Shown: positions 25,908-36,278 of the stretch, piece by piece | How the letters are laid out: each line of letters starts with the position of its first letter | Numbering within the stretch: position 1 is the stretch's first letter | Source of the DNA: JAEUMW01 sp963734295 | Lineage (GTDB): Bacteria; Pseudomonadota; Gammaproteobacteria; Burkholderiales; JAEUMW01 | DNA length: 64,000 nucleotides | Reading direction: 5' to 3' | NCBI GenBank assembly: GCA_963734295.1 | Contig: CAVTGS010000012.1 | Coordinates: 930,001-994,000 of the forward strand | Translations under genes and position numbers: made by a program | Notes under the pieces: generated by a model | What the model was told of the DNA's origin: nothing | Databases searched by the model: none | What the model saw: only the letters and a program-made list of their open reading frames with translations

Positions 25908-27529
25908 ATGAAACGCGCCGCCGCCGTCGTCACTGCTGATGCTCGGGCTGCCGCTCGCGTGCGCGCGATCCCGGTACGCCGACGGGAACGCGGCGCTCGC
26001 AACCATCGACCTTGCGACGAAGGAAGGCGTCACTCTGGTGCAAGGGCGAGTGGCGCTACGCGGATGCGACGCATCGTCGAGACCGACTTCAAGGCGGCCG
26101 GACCGGACAAGCAGCCCACCGGCCCCGCCGTGAAGACCTACGACATCGAGCCGCACGCGGGCGGGCGCGATTTCGACGACTCGCGCTGGACGGCGATCGA
26201 TCCGACGACGCTCGACGCGCGCCGCGGCAACGGGCGCCTCGCGTTCAACTGGTATCGCATCCGGGTGACGGTTCCGGAGCGCATCGGCGGCTTCGACCCC
26301 ACGGGTAGCACGGCCGTGTTCGAGACCTCGGTCGACGACTACGCCGAGGTGTGGGTCGACGGCGAGCTCGCACGCGCGGCGGGGCAGAGCGGCGGGTCGG
26401 TCGTGAAAGGCTGGAACGCGCCGAACCGGCTGGTCGTCGGTCGCAACGTCAAGCCCGGCCAGGAGATCCAGCTCGCGGTATTCGGCGCGAATGGGCCGCT
26501 CTCGAACCCGCCGACCAACTACATCTGGCTGCGCTATGCGAAGCTCGAGTTCCATCCGGGGCTGCGCGAGCCGTACGCCGTCACGCCGCAGGAGGTGAAC
26601 GTCGAGGTGCTGCGGCTCGACCCCGCCATCGACCGCATCGTGCCGCCGAATCCGAAGATCTTCAAGCTGGCGGAGGGCTTCCAGTTCACCGAAGGTCCGC
26701 GTGTGGGTGCAGGACGCCGGGCGGTCATCTGCTCTTCTCGGATCCGAACGCGAACACCATCTACCGCTACACCGCCGCCGGTGAGCTGTCGGTGTTCAGG
26801 ACGTCCGAGCGGGTATCAGCGGCGCCGACATCGCGGAATACAAGCAGCCGGGTTCGAACGGGCTCACGCTCGACCGCCAGGGACGGCTCACGATCGACCA
26901 GCACGGCAACCGGCGCGTGGTGCGCCTCGAAGCCGGACGGCCGCGAGACCGTGCTCGCCGACCGCTTCGAGGGCAAGCGGCTCAACAGCCCGAACGATCT
27001 CGTCTACAAGTCCGACGGTACGCTCTACTTCACCGATCCGCCGTTCGGCCTGCCGAAGTTCGGCGACGATCCGCGCAAGGAGCTGCCGTTCAGCGGCGTC
27101 TACCGCGTCAAGGGCGGGCGCGTCGAGCTGGTGGCGAAGGATCTTGCCGGGCCCAACGGCATCGCGTTCTCGCCCGACGAGAAATTCCTGTATGTCGGCA
27201 ACTGGGACGAGCAGCGCAAGGTCGTGATGCGCTACCCGGTGCGCGCCGACGACACGATCGGACCGGGCGAGGTGTTCTTCGACATGACGAGCGCAACGGG
27301 CGAGGACGCCATCGACGGCATCAAGGTCGACGTCGAGGGCAATCTGTACGTGTCCGGCCCCGGGGGGCTGTGGATCCTGTCGCCGCAGGGCAAGCACCTC
27401 GGCACCGTGATCGCGCCGAAGCATCCGCACAACCTCGCGTGGGGCGACGCCGACGGCAGGACGCTCTACCTCGCCGCGCAGTCGGGGCTGTACCGGATGC
27501 GGCTCAACATTGCCGGCATCCGGCCGTAG
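25908..27529 (+). pseudogene. SMP-30/gluconolactonase-like protein with N-terminal jelly-roll domain, about nine frameshifts
   Basis: Repaired, the gene encodes about 530 residues. A signal peptide (LLMLGLPLACA) leads into a galactose-binding-like beta-sandwich (FNWYRIRVTVPERIGGFDP, VFETSVDDYAEVWVDGE, WNAPNRLVVG). A six-bladed SMP-30/gluconolactonase propeller follows (FTEGPVWV, RLNSPNDLVYKSDGTLYFTD, GPNGIAFSPDEKFLYVGN, EDAIDGIKVDVEGNLYVSGP, PHNLAWGDADGRTLYLAA). Conserved Glu, Asn and Asp metal ligands are visible. It likely hydrolyses a sugar lactone in the periplasm. About nine single extra bases fall between 25930 and 26935; the last 600 bases are clean. Confidence 0.75.
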
Positions 27530-27532
27530 ATC

Positions 27533-28605
27533 ATGAGCCTATCGCAGCCGGCTGACGCGCTTCGCGACTCGCATCGCGGCGGCCGTTACTGCTCGCCGGC
27601 GGCTCGCTGCACCACGCCAGCTGTCGGCCGCACCGGTGGCCGGCGAGATCGAACGGCTCGATCCACGATTCGACCTGCATCGTTCCGCCGGATGCGAGGC
27701 TGGAGAAGATCGCCGACGGCTTCGCGTGGGTCGAGGGACCCGTCTGGGACCTCGCCGGGCGTCGCTCTTCTTCACCGACATCCCGAACAATGCCGTCTAC
27801 AAGTGGGACGAGCGCACCGGCGTTTCGCTGTTCCTGAAGCCGAGCGGATACTCCGGCGAGTTCCCATTTCCGGGCAAGGAGCCCGGCGCCAACGGCCTCA
27901 CCTTCGACCCTGCGGGGCGCCTCGTGCTCGCCGAGCACGGCGATCGGCGCATCTCGCGGCTCGAGCGCTGACGGCACCCGGACGACGCTCGCCTCGCGGT
28001 ACCACGGACGGCGGTTGAACAGCCCGAACGATGTCGTCTACCGCTCGAACGGCGACCTGTACTTCACCGATCCGCCCTTCGGCCTGCCACGGACGTTCGA
28101 CGACCCGGCGAAGGAGCTGCCGTTCCAGGGCGTCTACCGGCTGACGCCGGAGGGGCGTCTCGATCTTCTGACCGCGGACCTGCACGCGCCGAATGGTCTC
28201 GCCTTCTCGTCCGACGAGAAGACGCTCTTCGTGACCGACGTCGATCCGCGACGCTCGGCGTGGCTCGCCTTCGACGTGAACGAGGACGGGACACTCGGGC
28301 AGAGCCGCGTGATCTACGATGCCACCACGATCAGCCACCGGGGACTGGGCGCACCAGACGGTCTCAAGGTCGACCAGGACGGGAATGTATTCGGCGCGGG
28401 ACCGGGCGGCGTCTACGTCTTCGCGCCGGACGGGACGCACCTCGGCACGATCCACACCGGTGTCGCTACCGGCAATTGCGCGTGGGGCGACGACGGGTCG
28501 GTGCTCTATGTCACGGCGAGCACGGCGGTGTATCGAATTCGGCTCCGCGCCAAGGGGCACCCGCCGCGGACGAGCCGCTACGACCTCACCCGCGCCGTGC
28601 GGTGA
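27533..28605 (+). pseudogene. Second SMP-30/gluconolactonase-like protein, frameshifted
   Basis: Starts at ATG 27533, three bases after the previous stop. Segments of an SMP-30 propeller appear in different frames up to about 27970: VAGEIERLDPRFDLIVPPDA, LEKIADGFAWVEGPVWDLAG, SLFFTDIPNNAVYKW. A clean stretch follows: LNSPNDVVYRSNGDLYFTD, HAPNGLAFSSDEKTLFVTD, LGAPDGLKVDQDGNVFGAGP, GNCAWGDDGSVLYVTAS. It is a paralogue of the preceding gene without the beta-sandwich domain. The end overlaps the convergent lipoprotein gene by 20 bases. Confidence 0.75.
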
Positions 28606-29868
28606 TGGTGCGCCGATCGCCAGTGTGGAGGATCAGCGTGCCGTTCGGCCGCAGCTCGAATCGGTTGACCTTGTTCAGAGCGTCCAGGAACACCTGCTCC
28701 TGTTCCATCAGCGGCGGGTCGCATGCCATCCGGGTGGTGAAGCCCTTCGGAGATGGTGAGACCCTCGCCGGTGAGCGAGTATTCCGCCCCGTAGCGGTTG
28801 CAGGACGCCTTGCCCGAGACGCGGCCGTCCGCGCCGAACGCGAGCGTGATGCGGGACTGATCGACGAGGCGGACACCGGTGATGTCCTCCACGACCCACT
28901 CGCCGCCGCGGAGCAGCGTTGCCGGGTCGCCGCCGCAGCCGTTCAGGGTCTTGCCCTCGAAGAGCACGACCACCGTGTTCGGATGCGGCATGCCGGTCAT
29001 CGTGTCGGAGCAGGGTCGGTCGAGGATCGTCACGGTGAGGTCTCTGCCGCCGCTTTTCGTGACGTACTTCCTCGCCCCCTCCGTCTTCTCCGCTGCGGGC
29101 GTCGGCGTCACGAGGCGCGTCTGGCCGTAGTTCGCGAGGAACGTCATCTCGGTCTCGCCGATGTCGAGCCGCCACCCGGGTTCGTTGCCGGTCGCGCGGA
29201 ACGGGGCGGATCTGCCGCTGCTCTTGGTGCACGGCGGATAGGTCTGCCCCCTGATCACGATGATCGTGTCGTCGCCCTTGTTCCAGAGCGTCGTCGAGGG
29301 ATCGCCCACGGCTTCGTATTTCGAGCCCGAAGCGCTCACCACGGAACGCATGTCGAACGTCTGATCGCCGGCGGTAAGACGCATGACGTTGCCGACGAAT
29401 CCGACGGTAGCCTTTTGCTCGCCGCACCGCAGATCGCTCGCGAAGGACAAGGCCGTGTACGGTTTCATGTCGAGGACGCCGACGTCGATCTCGCCCGCGC
29501 TGGCTGTAATCACCACCGGATCGGACACCCACGTCGCACGACCTTGCAGCTGAAACGCACCGCGAACGCTGTACTGTTTCCCGTCGAGGAGCTTCGATCG
29601 GTCCACGGTGAGCACGAACGGAATCGGCACCTGCTTGCCCCCGAGATCCATGCGCTGCTCGGCAACTACGCGGCCGTCGGCAACGGAAGTGTCCTTGAGC
29701 TCGACGATGGCGCGCGTTTCCGGCGGCAGCGCGATCCGTTCGCGGTAGGCAAGCGCGCCCTTGACGGAGAGCATCTGAGGCGCGCTGGCGGGGCCCGCCG
29801 CCGGTGGCGCAGCCTGCCACGGCGCCAAGGGACGCCAGGGCAACCAGCAGGGTAAGTGTGCGGGACAT
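28586..29868 (-). pseudogene. Multidomain lipoprotein: YbaY-like, MliC-like and META (HslJ) domains, two frameshifts
   Basis: ATG 29866-29868 begins a lipoprotein signal (LTLLVALASLGAVAGC). After one extra base comes a YbaY/YscW-like domain (VKGALAYRERIALPPETRAI). It is followed by an MliC-type lysozyme-inhibitor-like domain (SFASDLRCGEQKATVGF with paired cysteines), a heat-shock-like COG3650 region (GNEPGWRLDIGETEMTFLAN), and a META/HslJ domain (WVVEDITG, GRVSGKASCNRYGAEYSLTG). Its end, TRMACDPPLMEQEQVFLDAL, is in a third frame after another extra base. A surface or periplasmic envelope-stress role is likely. Four such modules in one protein is uncommon. Confidence 0.75.
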
Positions 29869-29898
29869 CGGTGTTCCTCGGACAGGTGTTCGCGAATT

Positions 29899-30606
29899 CT
29901 ACTGGCTCGATGTGCCGCTGCTCCCACCGCACATCGTGTCCGTGAACGCGAATTCCGGGCTCACGTCGGTCGACACGACGAGATAGCCGCCGCTCGCTGC
30001 CTGCACGACGGCCACGCCGTAGCGCGTGTATCCCATGCGCTTCGCGTGCGCCGCCGCAGCTCGCCACGTGTCGTCCAGCTTGTCGACGCGAAGCGGCTGG
30101 CGCGCATCGATCCGTGCGCGTCCGTCATCGCGCAGCCGCACGATATGCACGTGCAGCTCGTCCTGCGTGCGATCGAGTGGCGAATTCACCACCAGGACAA
30201 TCTCGGCAGAAACGGGAATTCGCGTGCGGGCCACCTGCCACGCGAACGGCCAGATGCCGTCGGGTCGGCGCGGATCCTCGACGCCCGTGACGATCGAGCG
30301 CGGAAGGGCCAGGCCGTGCACGAACCCCGGCGGGCAGTGGCACATCTTGCGGTCGCGAATGGCGACGAAATGCTCGGTCTCGGCCCACACGCCGGTGGTG
30401 CTCCAGCACGAGGTCACGGCGCACGTCCCTTCGATCGGTGCGGGGCAGCGCGTGCAGTAATCCGGCACCGTCGCATCGAGACACTGCAGGACTATCGTGC
30501 GGAGCGCATTGGGGTTGTCCGGCGAAGCCGCGTCGCGGGCGGGCGCGCTTGCGCAACCGCATGCGAGCAATGCTGCGGCCAGGATCGCCCATCGAGCTGC
30601 CTTCAC
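29899..30606 (-). CDS. CDP-diacylglycerol pyrophosphatase family protein (Cdh-like), lipoprotein
   Basis: 235 residues from GTG 30604-30606 (GGGGGC upstream). The lipoprotein signal ends in LLACGC. The body matches CDP-diacylglycerol diphosphatase: IVLQCLDATVPDYC, FVAIRDRKMCHCPPGFVHGL, GVEDPRRPDGIWPFAWQVA, and the HIT-like TQDELHVHIVRL with its histidines. The enzyme hydrolyses CDP-diacylglycerol to CMP and phosphatidate at the inner membrane. Several conserved cysteines suggest periplasmic disulphides. It lies 30 bases upstream of the multidomain lipoprotein on the same strand and is divergent from the PQQ dehydrogenase gene. Confidence 0.85.
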   Translation of the reverse strand: MKAARWAILAAALLACGCASAPARDAASPDNPNALRTIVLQCLDATVPDYCTRCPAPIEGTCAVTSCWSTTGVWAETEHFVAIRDRKMCHCPPGFVHGLALPRSIVTGVEDPRRPDGIWPFAWQVARTRIPVSAEIVLVVNSPLDRTQDELHVHIVRLRDDGRARIDARQPLRVDKLDDTWRAAAAHAKRMGYTRYGVAVVQAASGGYLVVSTDVSPEFAFTDTMCGGSSGTSSQ

Positions 30607-30711
30607 GCTATCGCCCCCTGCTCTGAACTCAGCCGTTCGCCGAGCGAGAAGATGGAACTCTGCCGCATGCTGCGGTTCCCAAGACTGTTCCTCGATGCCT
30701 CCGAGATTGAG

Positions 30712-31860
30712 ATGACCCCCGTCTTTCGAAGCCTGCTCACCGCCATCGTGACCTGGAGCATGTTCGCGTTGCCCGCCGCCGCCGAGACTTTGGTGCGGAC
30801 CGATCTTGCCACAGTGCGCATCGTCACGCTCGCGTCGGGGCTCGAGCATCCCTGGGGTCTTGCGTTCCTGCCCGACGGCCGCATGCTCGTCACCGAGCGG
30901 CCGGGGCGGCTGCGCATCGTCGGCGCGGACGGCAAGCTCGACCCGCGCACTGTTGCCGGTGTGCCGGCGGTTGGCGAACTGGGGCAAGGCGGGCTGCTCG
31001 ATGTGGCACTCCATCCGGATTTTCGCGCGAACCGTCTGATCTACCTCTCCTACACCGGCAAGGGTCCCGGCGGTTACAGCACCGAGGTCGCGCGAGCGAA
31101 GTTCGCCGAGAGCGATGGCCCGCCGCGGCTCGAGGACGTGCGTGTGATCTTCCGCCAGGAGCCCAGGTCGAGCGGCGGACGGCACTTCGGTTCGCGGCTC
31201 GTCTTCGACCGCCAGGGTCTGCTCTACGTCACGCTCGGCGACCGCGGCGATCAGGACCGCGCGCAGAAGCTCGACGACCTCGCCGGCAAGATCGTCCGCA
31301 TCACGGATGACGGACAGCGTGCCCGACGACAATCCGTTCAAGGGCAATCCAGACGCTCGGCCCGAGATCTTCTCTCTCGGCAACCGCAACGTGCAGGGCG
31401 CGGCACTGCACCCGAAAACCGGCGTGCTCTGGGCCCACGAGCACGGTCCGCAGGGCGGAGACGAGGTGAACGTGATTCGCGCCGGGATCAACTACGGGTG
31501 GCCGGTGATCACGTACGGCGTCAACTATGTCATCGGCACGAAGATCGGCGAAGGCACCGACGAAGCCGGGCATGGCGCAGCCCGTGTGGAAGTGGGTGCC
31601 GTCGATCGCGCCCTCCGGCATGGCGTTCTACGACGGGCGACGCGTTTCCGAAATGGCAGGGCAATCTGTTCGTGGGCGCGCTCAAGGATTCGATGCTCGT
31701 GCGCCTCGAGCTCGACGGCGAGAAGGTCGTAGGGGAGGAGCGCATGCTGCGGGACAAGGTCGGGCGCGTGCGCGACGTGCGAACCGGGCCGGACGGCTTG
31801 CTCTATCTGCTGACCGATGCGCCGGACGGCGCGCTACTGCGCATCGAACCGGCGCGTTAA
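30712..31860 (+). pseudogene. PQQ-dependent aldose sugar dehydrogenase (sGDH/Asd type), three frameshifts
   Basis: ATG 30712 gives a signal peptide (LLTAIVTWSMFALPAAA). The six-bladed beta-propeller of soluble PQQ glucose dehydrogenase follows: LEHPWGLAFLPDGRMLVTE, GLLDVALHPDF, SSGGRHFGSRLVFDRQGLLY, LGNRNVQGAALHPKTGVLW and HEHGPQGGDEVNVIRAGINY with the catalytic histidine and cofactor-contact region. The frame shifts near 31310, 31565 and 31635, each repaired by removing one base. It should oxidise aldoses in the periplasm. The end overlaps the AI-2E exporter gene tail-to-tail by 27 bases. Confidence 0.8.
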
Positions 31861-32980
31861 ACGAGCGGTTGCCCGTTCTCCGCGAGCGAGTTGCGCGAGA
31901 CGACCGCACGCTACACGCACGTCCGCGCTGAGCCGCCCATCCCGCGACAGCAGGATCGCGATCGGCCGCGTCGCTTCGGACTCCGAGAACACGATTACCA
32001 GAATGGCGGCGAAGGGCACCGCCAGCAGCGCCCCGGGCACGCCCCACAGCGCCGTCCATACCGCGAGGCTCAGCACGATGACGAACGGGCTCAGGTTGAG
32101 CGAGTTGCCCATCAGGTAGGGATCGAGCAGGTTGCCGTTGACGAACTGCAACACCGCCAGCAGGACGAGGACCAGCAGCACGACGTTGAAGTCGCCGAAC
32201 TGAACGATCGCCACGATCACGGGGAAAATCACGCTCAGGACCGAGCCGATGTAAGGGATGTAGTTCAGCAGTGCGATCAGGAGCGCGAGGAACGCCGCGA
32301 ACTCGAGTCCCATGACCTTCATGACGATCAGGCTCAACGCCCCGACCACGATGCCGAGCACGGTCTTCAGCGCGAGGTAGCGGCCGATGCGGGCGTTGAT
32401 GCTCGAGATGATGCGGCGGATGCGCTGCGCACCGTCCGGGTCCTTCGACAGCCGGTCGATCTTGCCGGCGAGCGCGCTCTGCTCGATCAGCAGAAAGGCG
32501 GCGTACAGAAAGACGAGGACGACGCTGGCGGCGATCGAGAGGATCACGGCCGCCGTCGAGCCGAGCAGTTGCGAGACGCTGATCCGCTGCACGACGTATT
32601 CGCGCACCGAGGTCCAGGTCGGCTCGGTCTCGACGCCGAAGCGGACGCCGACGTTCTGGATCAGGCGCATGACGGCCGCCTGATACTCGGCCGCGTTCTC
32701 GACGAACTGGCCGATGGTGGCGATCACGAGCGAGGCGAAGGACGCCGAGCGCCGCAGCGATGGCGAGCACCGAGAGCACGTACCGGACGCGCGTCGTGAG
32801 CACGGAGGCCAGGAGCGGGATACGCGACAGCAGGTTCGCCAGACCCGAGACGATGTAGACCACGACCACCCCGAAGGCGACCGGGACGAAGACGTCCTTG
32901 CCGATGTGGAGCACCCAGCCCAGTATTACCGCCAACAGCGCGCCGTAGGCAAGAGCTTGGAGTCGCTGGTTCACGACCAT
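31834..32980 (-). pseudogene. AI-2E/PerM-family transporter, one frameshift
   Basis: From ATG 32978-32980 the protein has about 380 residues and the eight-helix PerM pattern. It opens LQALAYGALLAVILGWVLHI; the soluble middle is VRFGVETEPTWTSVREYVVQ; the C-terminal half has ALLNYIPYIGSVLSVIFPV and NGNLLDPYLMGNSLNLSPF. Both are hallmark PerM segments. One extra base near 32738 breaks the frame just after the second helix pair. Members export AI-2 or act as ion antiporters; which applies here is unknown. Confidence 0.82.
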
Positions 32981-33026
32981 GATCGAATCCCCGAGAGAGG
33001 GCCGCTGCGGACAGCGGCACGGCAGT

Positions 33027-34430
33027 CTAGGCGGGCGGGCGGGACGGCGCAATCGGCAGCATCACCTCGAAGCGCGTATCACCCGGCTTGGACGTGAGGC
33101 GGATGTGGCCGCGATGGCGGTTCACGACGGCGCGATAGGTGATGTCGAGACCAAGGCCGGTCCCCTCGCCGAGGGGCTTGGTGGTGAAGAAAGGATCGAA
33201 GATGCGCGGCTGGATCTCCGGCGGAATGCCCGGCCCGTCGTCGCTGATTTCCACCACGGCGTGATCGCCGCGGCGGCGGGTGCGCAGGGTGATCGTACCC
33301 CGCCCGCGCAGCGCATCGGCCGCGTTGTCGATCAGATTGGTCCAGACCTGGTTGAGCTCGCTGCCGTACACGAGCACCTTCGGCAGCGTGCGGTCGTAGT
33401 CGCGCACGACCTCGATGCCCTGCTTCAACTTGTGGCGCAGAATCGTGAGCGTATCCTCGAGCCCGTCGTGCAGGTCCACCTCCTGCTGCGGCGCCTGCCC
33501 CTCGTACGAGTAGGACTTCAGCGCCTTGACGAGATCCGAGATGCGCGCTGAGCCGCGTCCGGCTTCGTCGAGCAGGGTGGCGAGCTCGACGCTGGCGGCG
33601 ACCCAGCGCACCGCCGCGGGAAGATTCTCGCGCCCCACGGCATCGCCGAGTGTCTGTAGATCCGGCGGCGCAATGCCGCCGGCCGCGAGCGTCGGCGCCA
33701 GCAGCCAGCCCTGATCCACGCCCCGGTCGCCGAGCCAGTCCGACACCTCGTCCTCGTGCCCCGCCGCAGCGAGCGGATCGACGCTGGAATGTTCCCCGAG
33801 CCGCGCCTCCGCGCGCTCCCGCAGGCGCTCCAGCGCCCCGCAGGCGGTCGACGGCAAACCTTGCACGTGCAGCGCATCGGTCGCTTCGTACAACGCATCG
33901 AGCACGTGCCGCAAGCGGTCCACCACACGGGAGATCGCCGCCGCAGGATTGTTGAGCTCGTGCGCGAGACCCGCCGCGAGGGTGCCGAGCGCCGCCATCT
34001 TCTCGCGCTGGCGCACGAAGGACTCCATCCCGCCGAGGCGCTGCGCCATGGTGCGGAAGATGACCTTGCTGAACTCCGGCGAGTCCGCGAGCAGCCGCCG
34101 GAACGCGTTGTCCGAAAGGCGGCCGAGCCGGCAGGGACCGACTGCGCGCAGCGTCACCGGCAGCACCGTCTGCGCGAGGAGCGGCGTCTCGCCGAAGAAT
34201 GCCGGTGCAGCGTGGTGCCCGGCCGGCAGCGGCTCGCCGTCGGTGCGTTTGAACACGTTCATCTCGCCTTCGAGCAGGATGAAGAAGCCGCGGGGCGGCT
34301 CACCCTCCGCGACGAGCACCTCCCCGGGTGCGAGCGTCACCTCGCTGATCTCGCTGCACACCCACCGCATGCAGTCGTCCGACAGATCGGCGAAGAGCGG
34401 CATCGCCCGTAGCAGGTCGAGCGGAATCAT
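33027..34430 (-). CDS. Histidine kinase with N-terminal cyclic-nucleotide-binding domain
   Basis: 467 residues. Residues about 10-130 form a cNMP-binding beta-roll (LAPGEVLVAEGEPPRGFFIL, FGETPLLAQTVLP). The kinase part has the H-box GLAHELNNP (His near 160), N-box TNLIDNAADAL, G1 SDDGPGIPP, F-box FDPFFTTKPLGEG and G2 GTGLGL. No membrane segment, so it is a cytoplasmic sensor. It starts ATGA-overlapped with the end of the response-regulator/reductase fusion, so the two are co-translated and almost certainly cognate partners. An unusually long insert between H- and N-boxes holds the dimer and linker helices. Confidence 0.92.
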   Translation of the reverse strand: MIPLDLLRAMPLFADLSDDCMRWVCSEISEVTLAPGEVLVAEGEPPRGFFILLEGEMNVFKRTDGEPLPAGHHAAPAFFGETPLLAQTVLPVTLRAVGPCRLGRLSDNAFRRLLADSPEFSKVIFRTMAQRLGGMESFVRQREKMAALGTLAAGLAHELNNPAAAISRVVDRLRHVLDALYEATDALHVQGLPSTACGALERLRERAEARLGEHSSVDPLAAAGHEDEVSDWLGDRGVDQGWLLAPTLAAGGIAPPDLQTLGDAVGRENLPAAVRWVAASVELATLLDEAGRGSARISDLVKALKSYSYEGQAPQQEVDLHDGLEDTLTILRHKLKQGIEVVRDYDRTLPKVLVYGSELNQVWTNLIDNAADALRGRGTITLRTRRRGDHAVVEISDDGPGIPPEIQPRIFDPFFTTKPLGEGTGLGLDITYRAVVNRHRGHIRLTSKPGDTRFEVMLPIAPSRPPA

Positions 34431-36166
34431 CGGTCGGCCAAATACTGATGGATGAACTGCACCGCGATCGAGCCTTCGCCGACCGCGGCGGCGACCCGCT
34501 TCACCGAGCCGCAGCGCACGTCGCCGGCCGCGAAAATGCCAGGCACGTTGGTCTCGAGCAGGAACGGCGCGCGCGCCAACGTCCAGCCGGTTGGTTTCTC
34601 GCCGTCGTGGAGCAGCGCCGGTCCGGTCCGTATGAATCCACGCGCGTCGCGGTCGACCACGCCCTCCAGCCAGTCGGTGTGCGGCTCGGCGCCGATGTAG
34701 ACGAAGAGCGCGGCGGCCGGCACCGTCTCATCGGCGCCACTGTCGAGACTGTGCAGCGTGACCTGCTCCAGCCGGCCGTTGCCCGCGACGGTGCTCACCA
34801 CGGTGCAGGGCCGAAGGCGGATGTTGGGCGTCTTCGCGATCTGATCGATGAGGTAGTGCGACATGGTGGCCGCGAGGCCCGACCCGCGGATCACGATGGT
34901 GACCGAGCGCGCGTAGCGGGCGAGGAACATCGCGCCCTGCCCGGCAGAGTTGCCGCCGCCCACCACGATGACGTCCCGATCGCCGCACGCGGCCGCCTCC
35001 GTCGTCGCCGCGCCGTAATAGACGCCGGCGCCGGTGAGGGCGTCGATGCCGTCGCAGTCGAGCCTGCGGTACGCGACGCCGCTCGCGATGACGAGCGCGT
35101 GGCACGAGAGCTCGGTGCCGTCGGTCAGGCGCACGAACTTGTAGGGCCCGTCGACGCGCACGGAATCCACCGCCTGCGTGACGATCACCTCGGTGCCGAA
35201 GCGCTTCGCCTGCGTGAGCGCGCGCCGTGTGAGGTCGCTGCCCGAGACGCCCGAAGGGAATCCGAGGTAGTTCTCGATGCGCGAGCTGGTTCCGGCCTGT
35301 CCGCCCGGCGCGTCCTTCTCCAGGATCGCGGTCGACAGACCTTCCGAGGCGCCGTACACGGCGGCGGCGAGGCCCGCCGGCCCGCCCCCGACGATGATCA
35401 CGTCGAAGAACGGCGTGCTGGAGTGCGTCGCGAGCCCGAGCCGTCCCGCCAGGTCGGCCGGGCTCGGACGATCGAGCCGTGTCCCGTCGGCCAGTATGAC
35501 GAGCGGCAGTCCGCTCGCGTTCGCGAGTCCGCACGCCGCCTGCTCCGCGCCCGGCAGACAGCCGATCAGCTCGCGCGCTTCGCTGCTCGTCTCGGCGTCG
35601 AGCCAGCGGTAGGGAATCTGATTGCGCGCGAGGAAGTCGCGCAACTGGTGCGCTTCCGGCGACCATTGGCTGTCGATGAGGCGCACGCCCTCGAACGGCG
35701 GCCGATAGCCGGCCTGCCAGTCGCCGAGCAGCTCGTCGATCACCGGATAGAGGTTGAGCTCCGGTGGGTGCCACGGCTTCATCAGGTAGTAGTCGAGCTT
35801 GACCGCGTTGATCGCGCGGATCGCGGCGTCGGTGTCGGCGTATGCGGTGAGGAGAGCGCGCTTGGCGTCGGGGAAGATCGGCAGCACCTGCTCGAGGAAC
35901 TCGACGCCGGTCATGCCGGGCATGCGCTGGTCCGCAAGGAAGAGCGCGATGGGGCGGTTCTGCAGCTTGAGGGTGCGCGCAGCCTCCAGAGCAGCGGCTC
36001 CGGAGTCCGCGCGGACGATCTGGTAGTGCTCGCCGAACGCGGTGCGCAGATCACGGGCGACCGCGCGCACGACCTCCGGGTCGTCGTCGACGACGAGGAT
36101 GACGGGTCGCGCGGTGGACCGCGAGGCATCGCGTGCGGCGCGCTCACCCGTTGTGGTCGTGGACAT
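34427..36166 (-). CDS. Response regulator fused to thioredoxin-reductase-like FAD/NAD protein
   Basis: 579 residues. Residues 20-140 are a receiver domain (ILVVDDDPEVV, phospho-acceptor Asp in LFLADQRMPGM, Lys in YYLMKPW). A short thioredoxin-like segment follows (residues about 165-240), then a TrxR-like flavoprotein: FAD loop VIIVGGGPAGLAAAVYG, NAD loop DVIVVGGGNSAGQGAM, and NVPGIFAAGDVR. The redox CxxC expected between these loops is absent; the site reads YYGAATTEAAACGD. It therefore cannot be a standard disulphide reductase. It is coupled to the cNMP-binding kinase by a 4-base overlap. Confidence 0.93.
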   Translation of the reverse strand: MSTTTTGERAARDASRSTARPVILVVDDDPEVVRAVARDLRTAFGEHYQIVRADSGAAALEAARTLKLQNRPIALFLADQRMPGMTGVEFLEQVLPIFPDAKRALLTAYADTDAAIRAINAVKLDYYLMKPWHPPELNLYPVIDELLGDWQAGYRPPFEGVRLIDSQWSPEAHQLRDFLARNQIPYRWLDAETSSEARELIGCLPGAEQAACGLANASGLPLVILADGTRLDRPSPADLAGRLGLATHSSTPFFDVIIVGGGPAGLAAAVYGASEGLSTAILEKDAPGGQAGTSSRIENYLGFPSGVSGSDLTRRALTQAKRFGTEVIVTQAVDSVRVDGPYKFVRLTDGTELSCHALVIASGVAYRRLDCDGIDALTGAGVYYGAATTEAAACGDRDVIVVGGGNSAGQGAMFLARYARSVTIVIRGSGLAATMSHYLIDQIAKTPNIRLRPCTVVSTVAGNGRLEQVTLHSLDSGADETVPAAALFVYIGAEPHTDWLEGVVDRDARGFIRTGPALLHDGEKPTGWTLARAPFLLETNVPGIFAAGDVRCGSVKRVAAAVGEGSIAVQFIHQYLADR

Positions 36167-36278
36167 GGTCGCTTAGCTCCCTCTGCAAGCAGGATCGGCT
36201 GTGACCTGTTACCGCAACGGTGGTTTCAGATGCGGATGTCGCTTACCGGAAACCGAGCACCGGCCGCAGTGAGCGGGC
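36167..36278. other. Spacer between acuI-like gene and the sensor operon
   Basis: 112 bases, presumably holding the promoter for the two-component pair (minus strand). No terminator hairpin with a U-tract was recognised. Confidence 0.3.
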
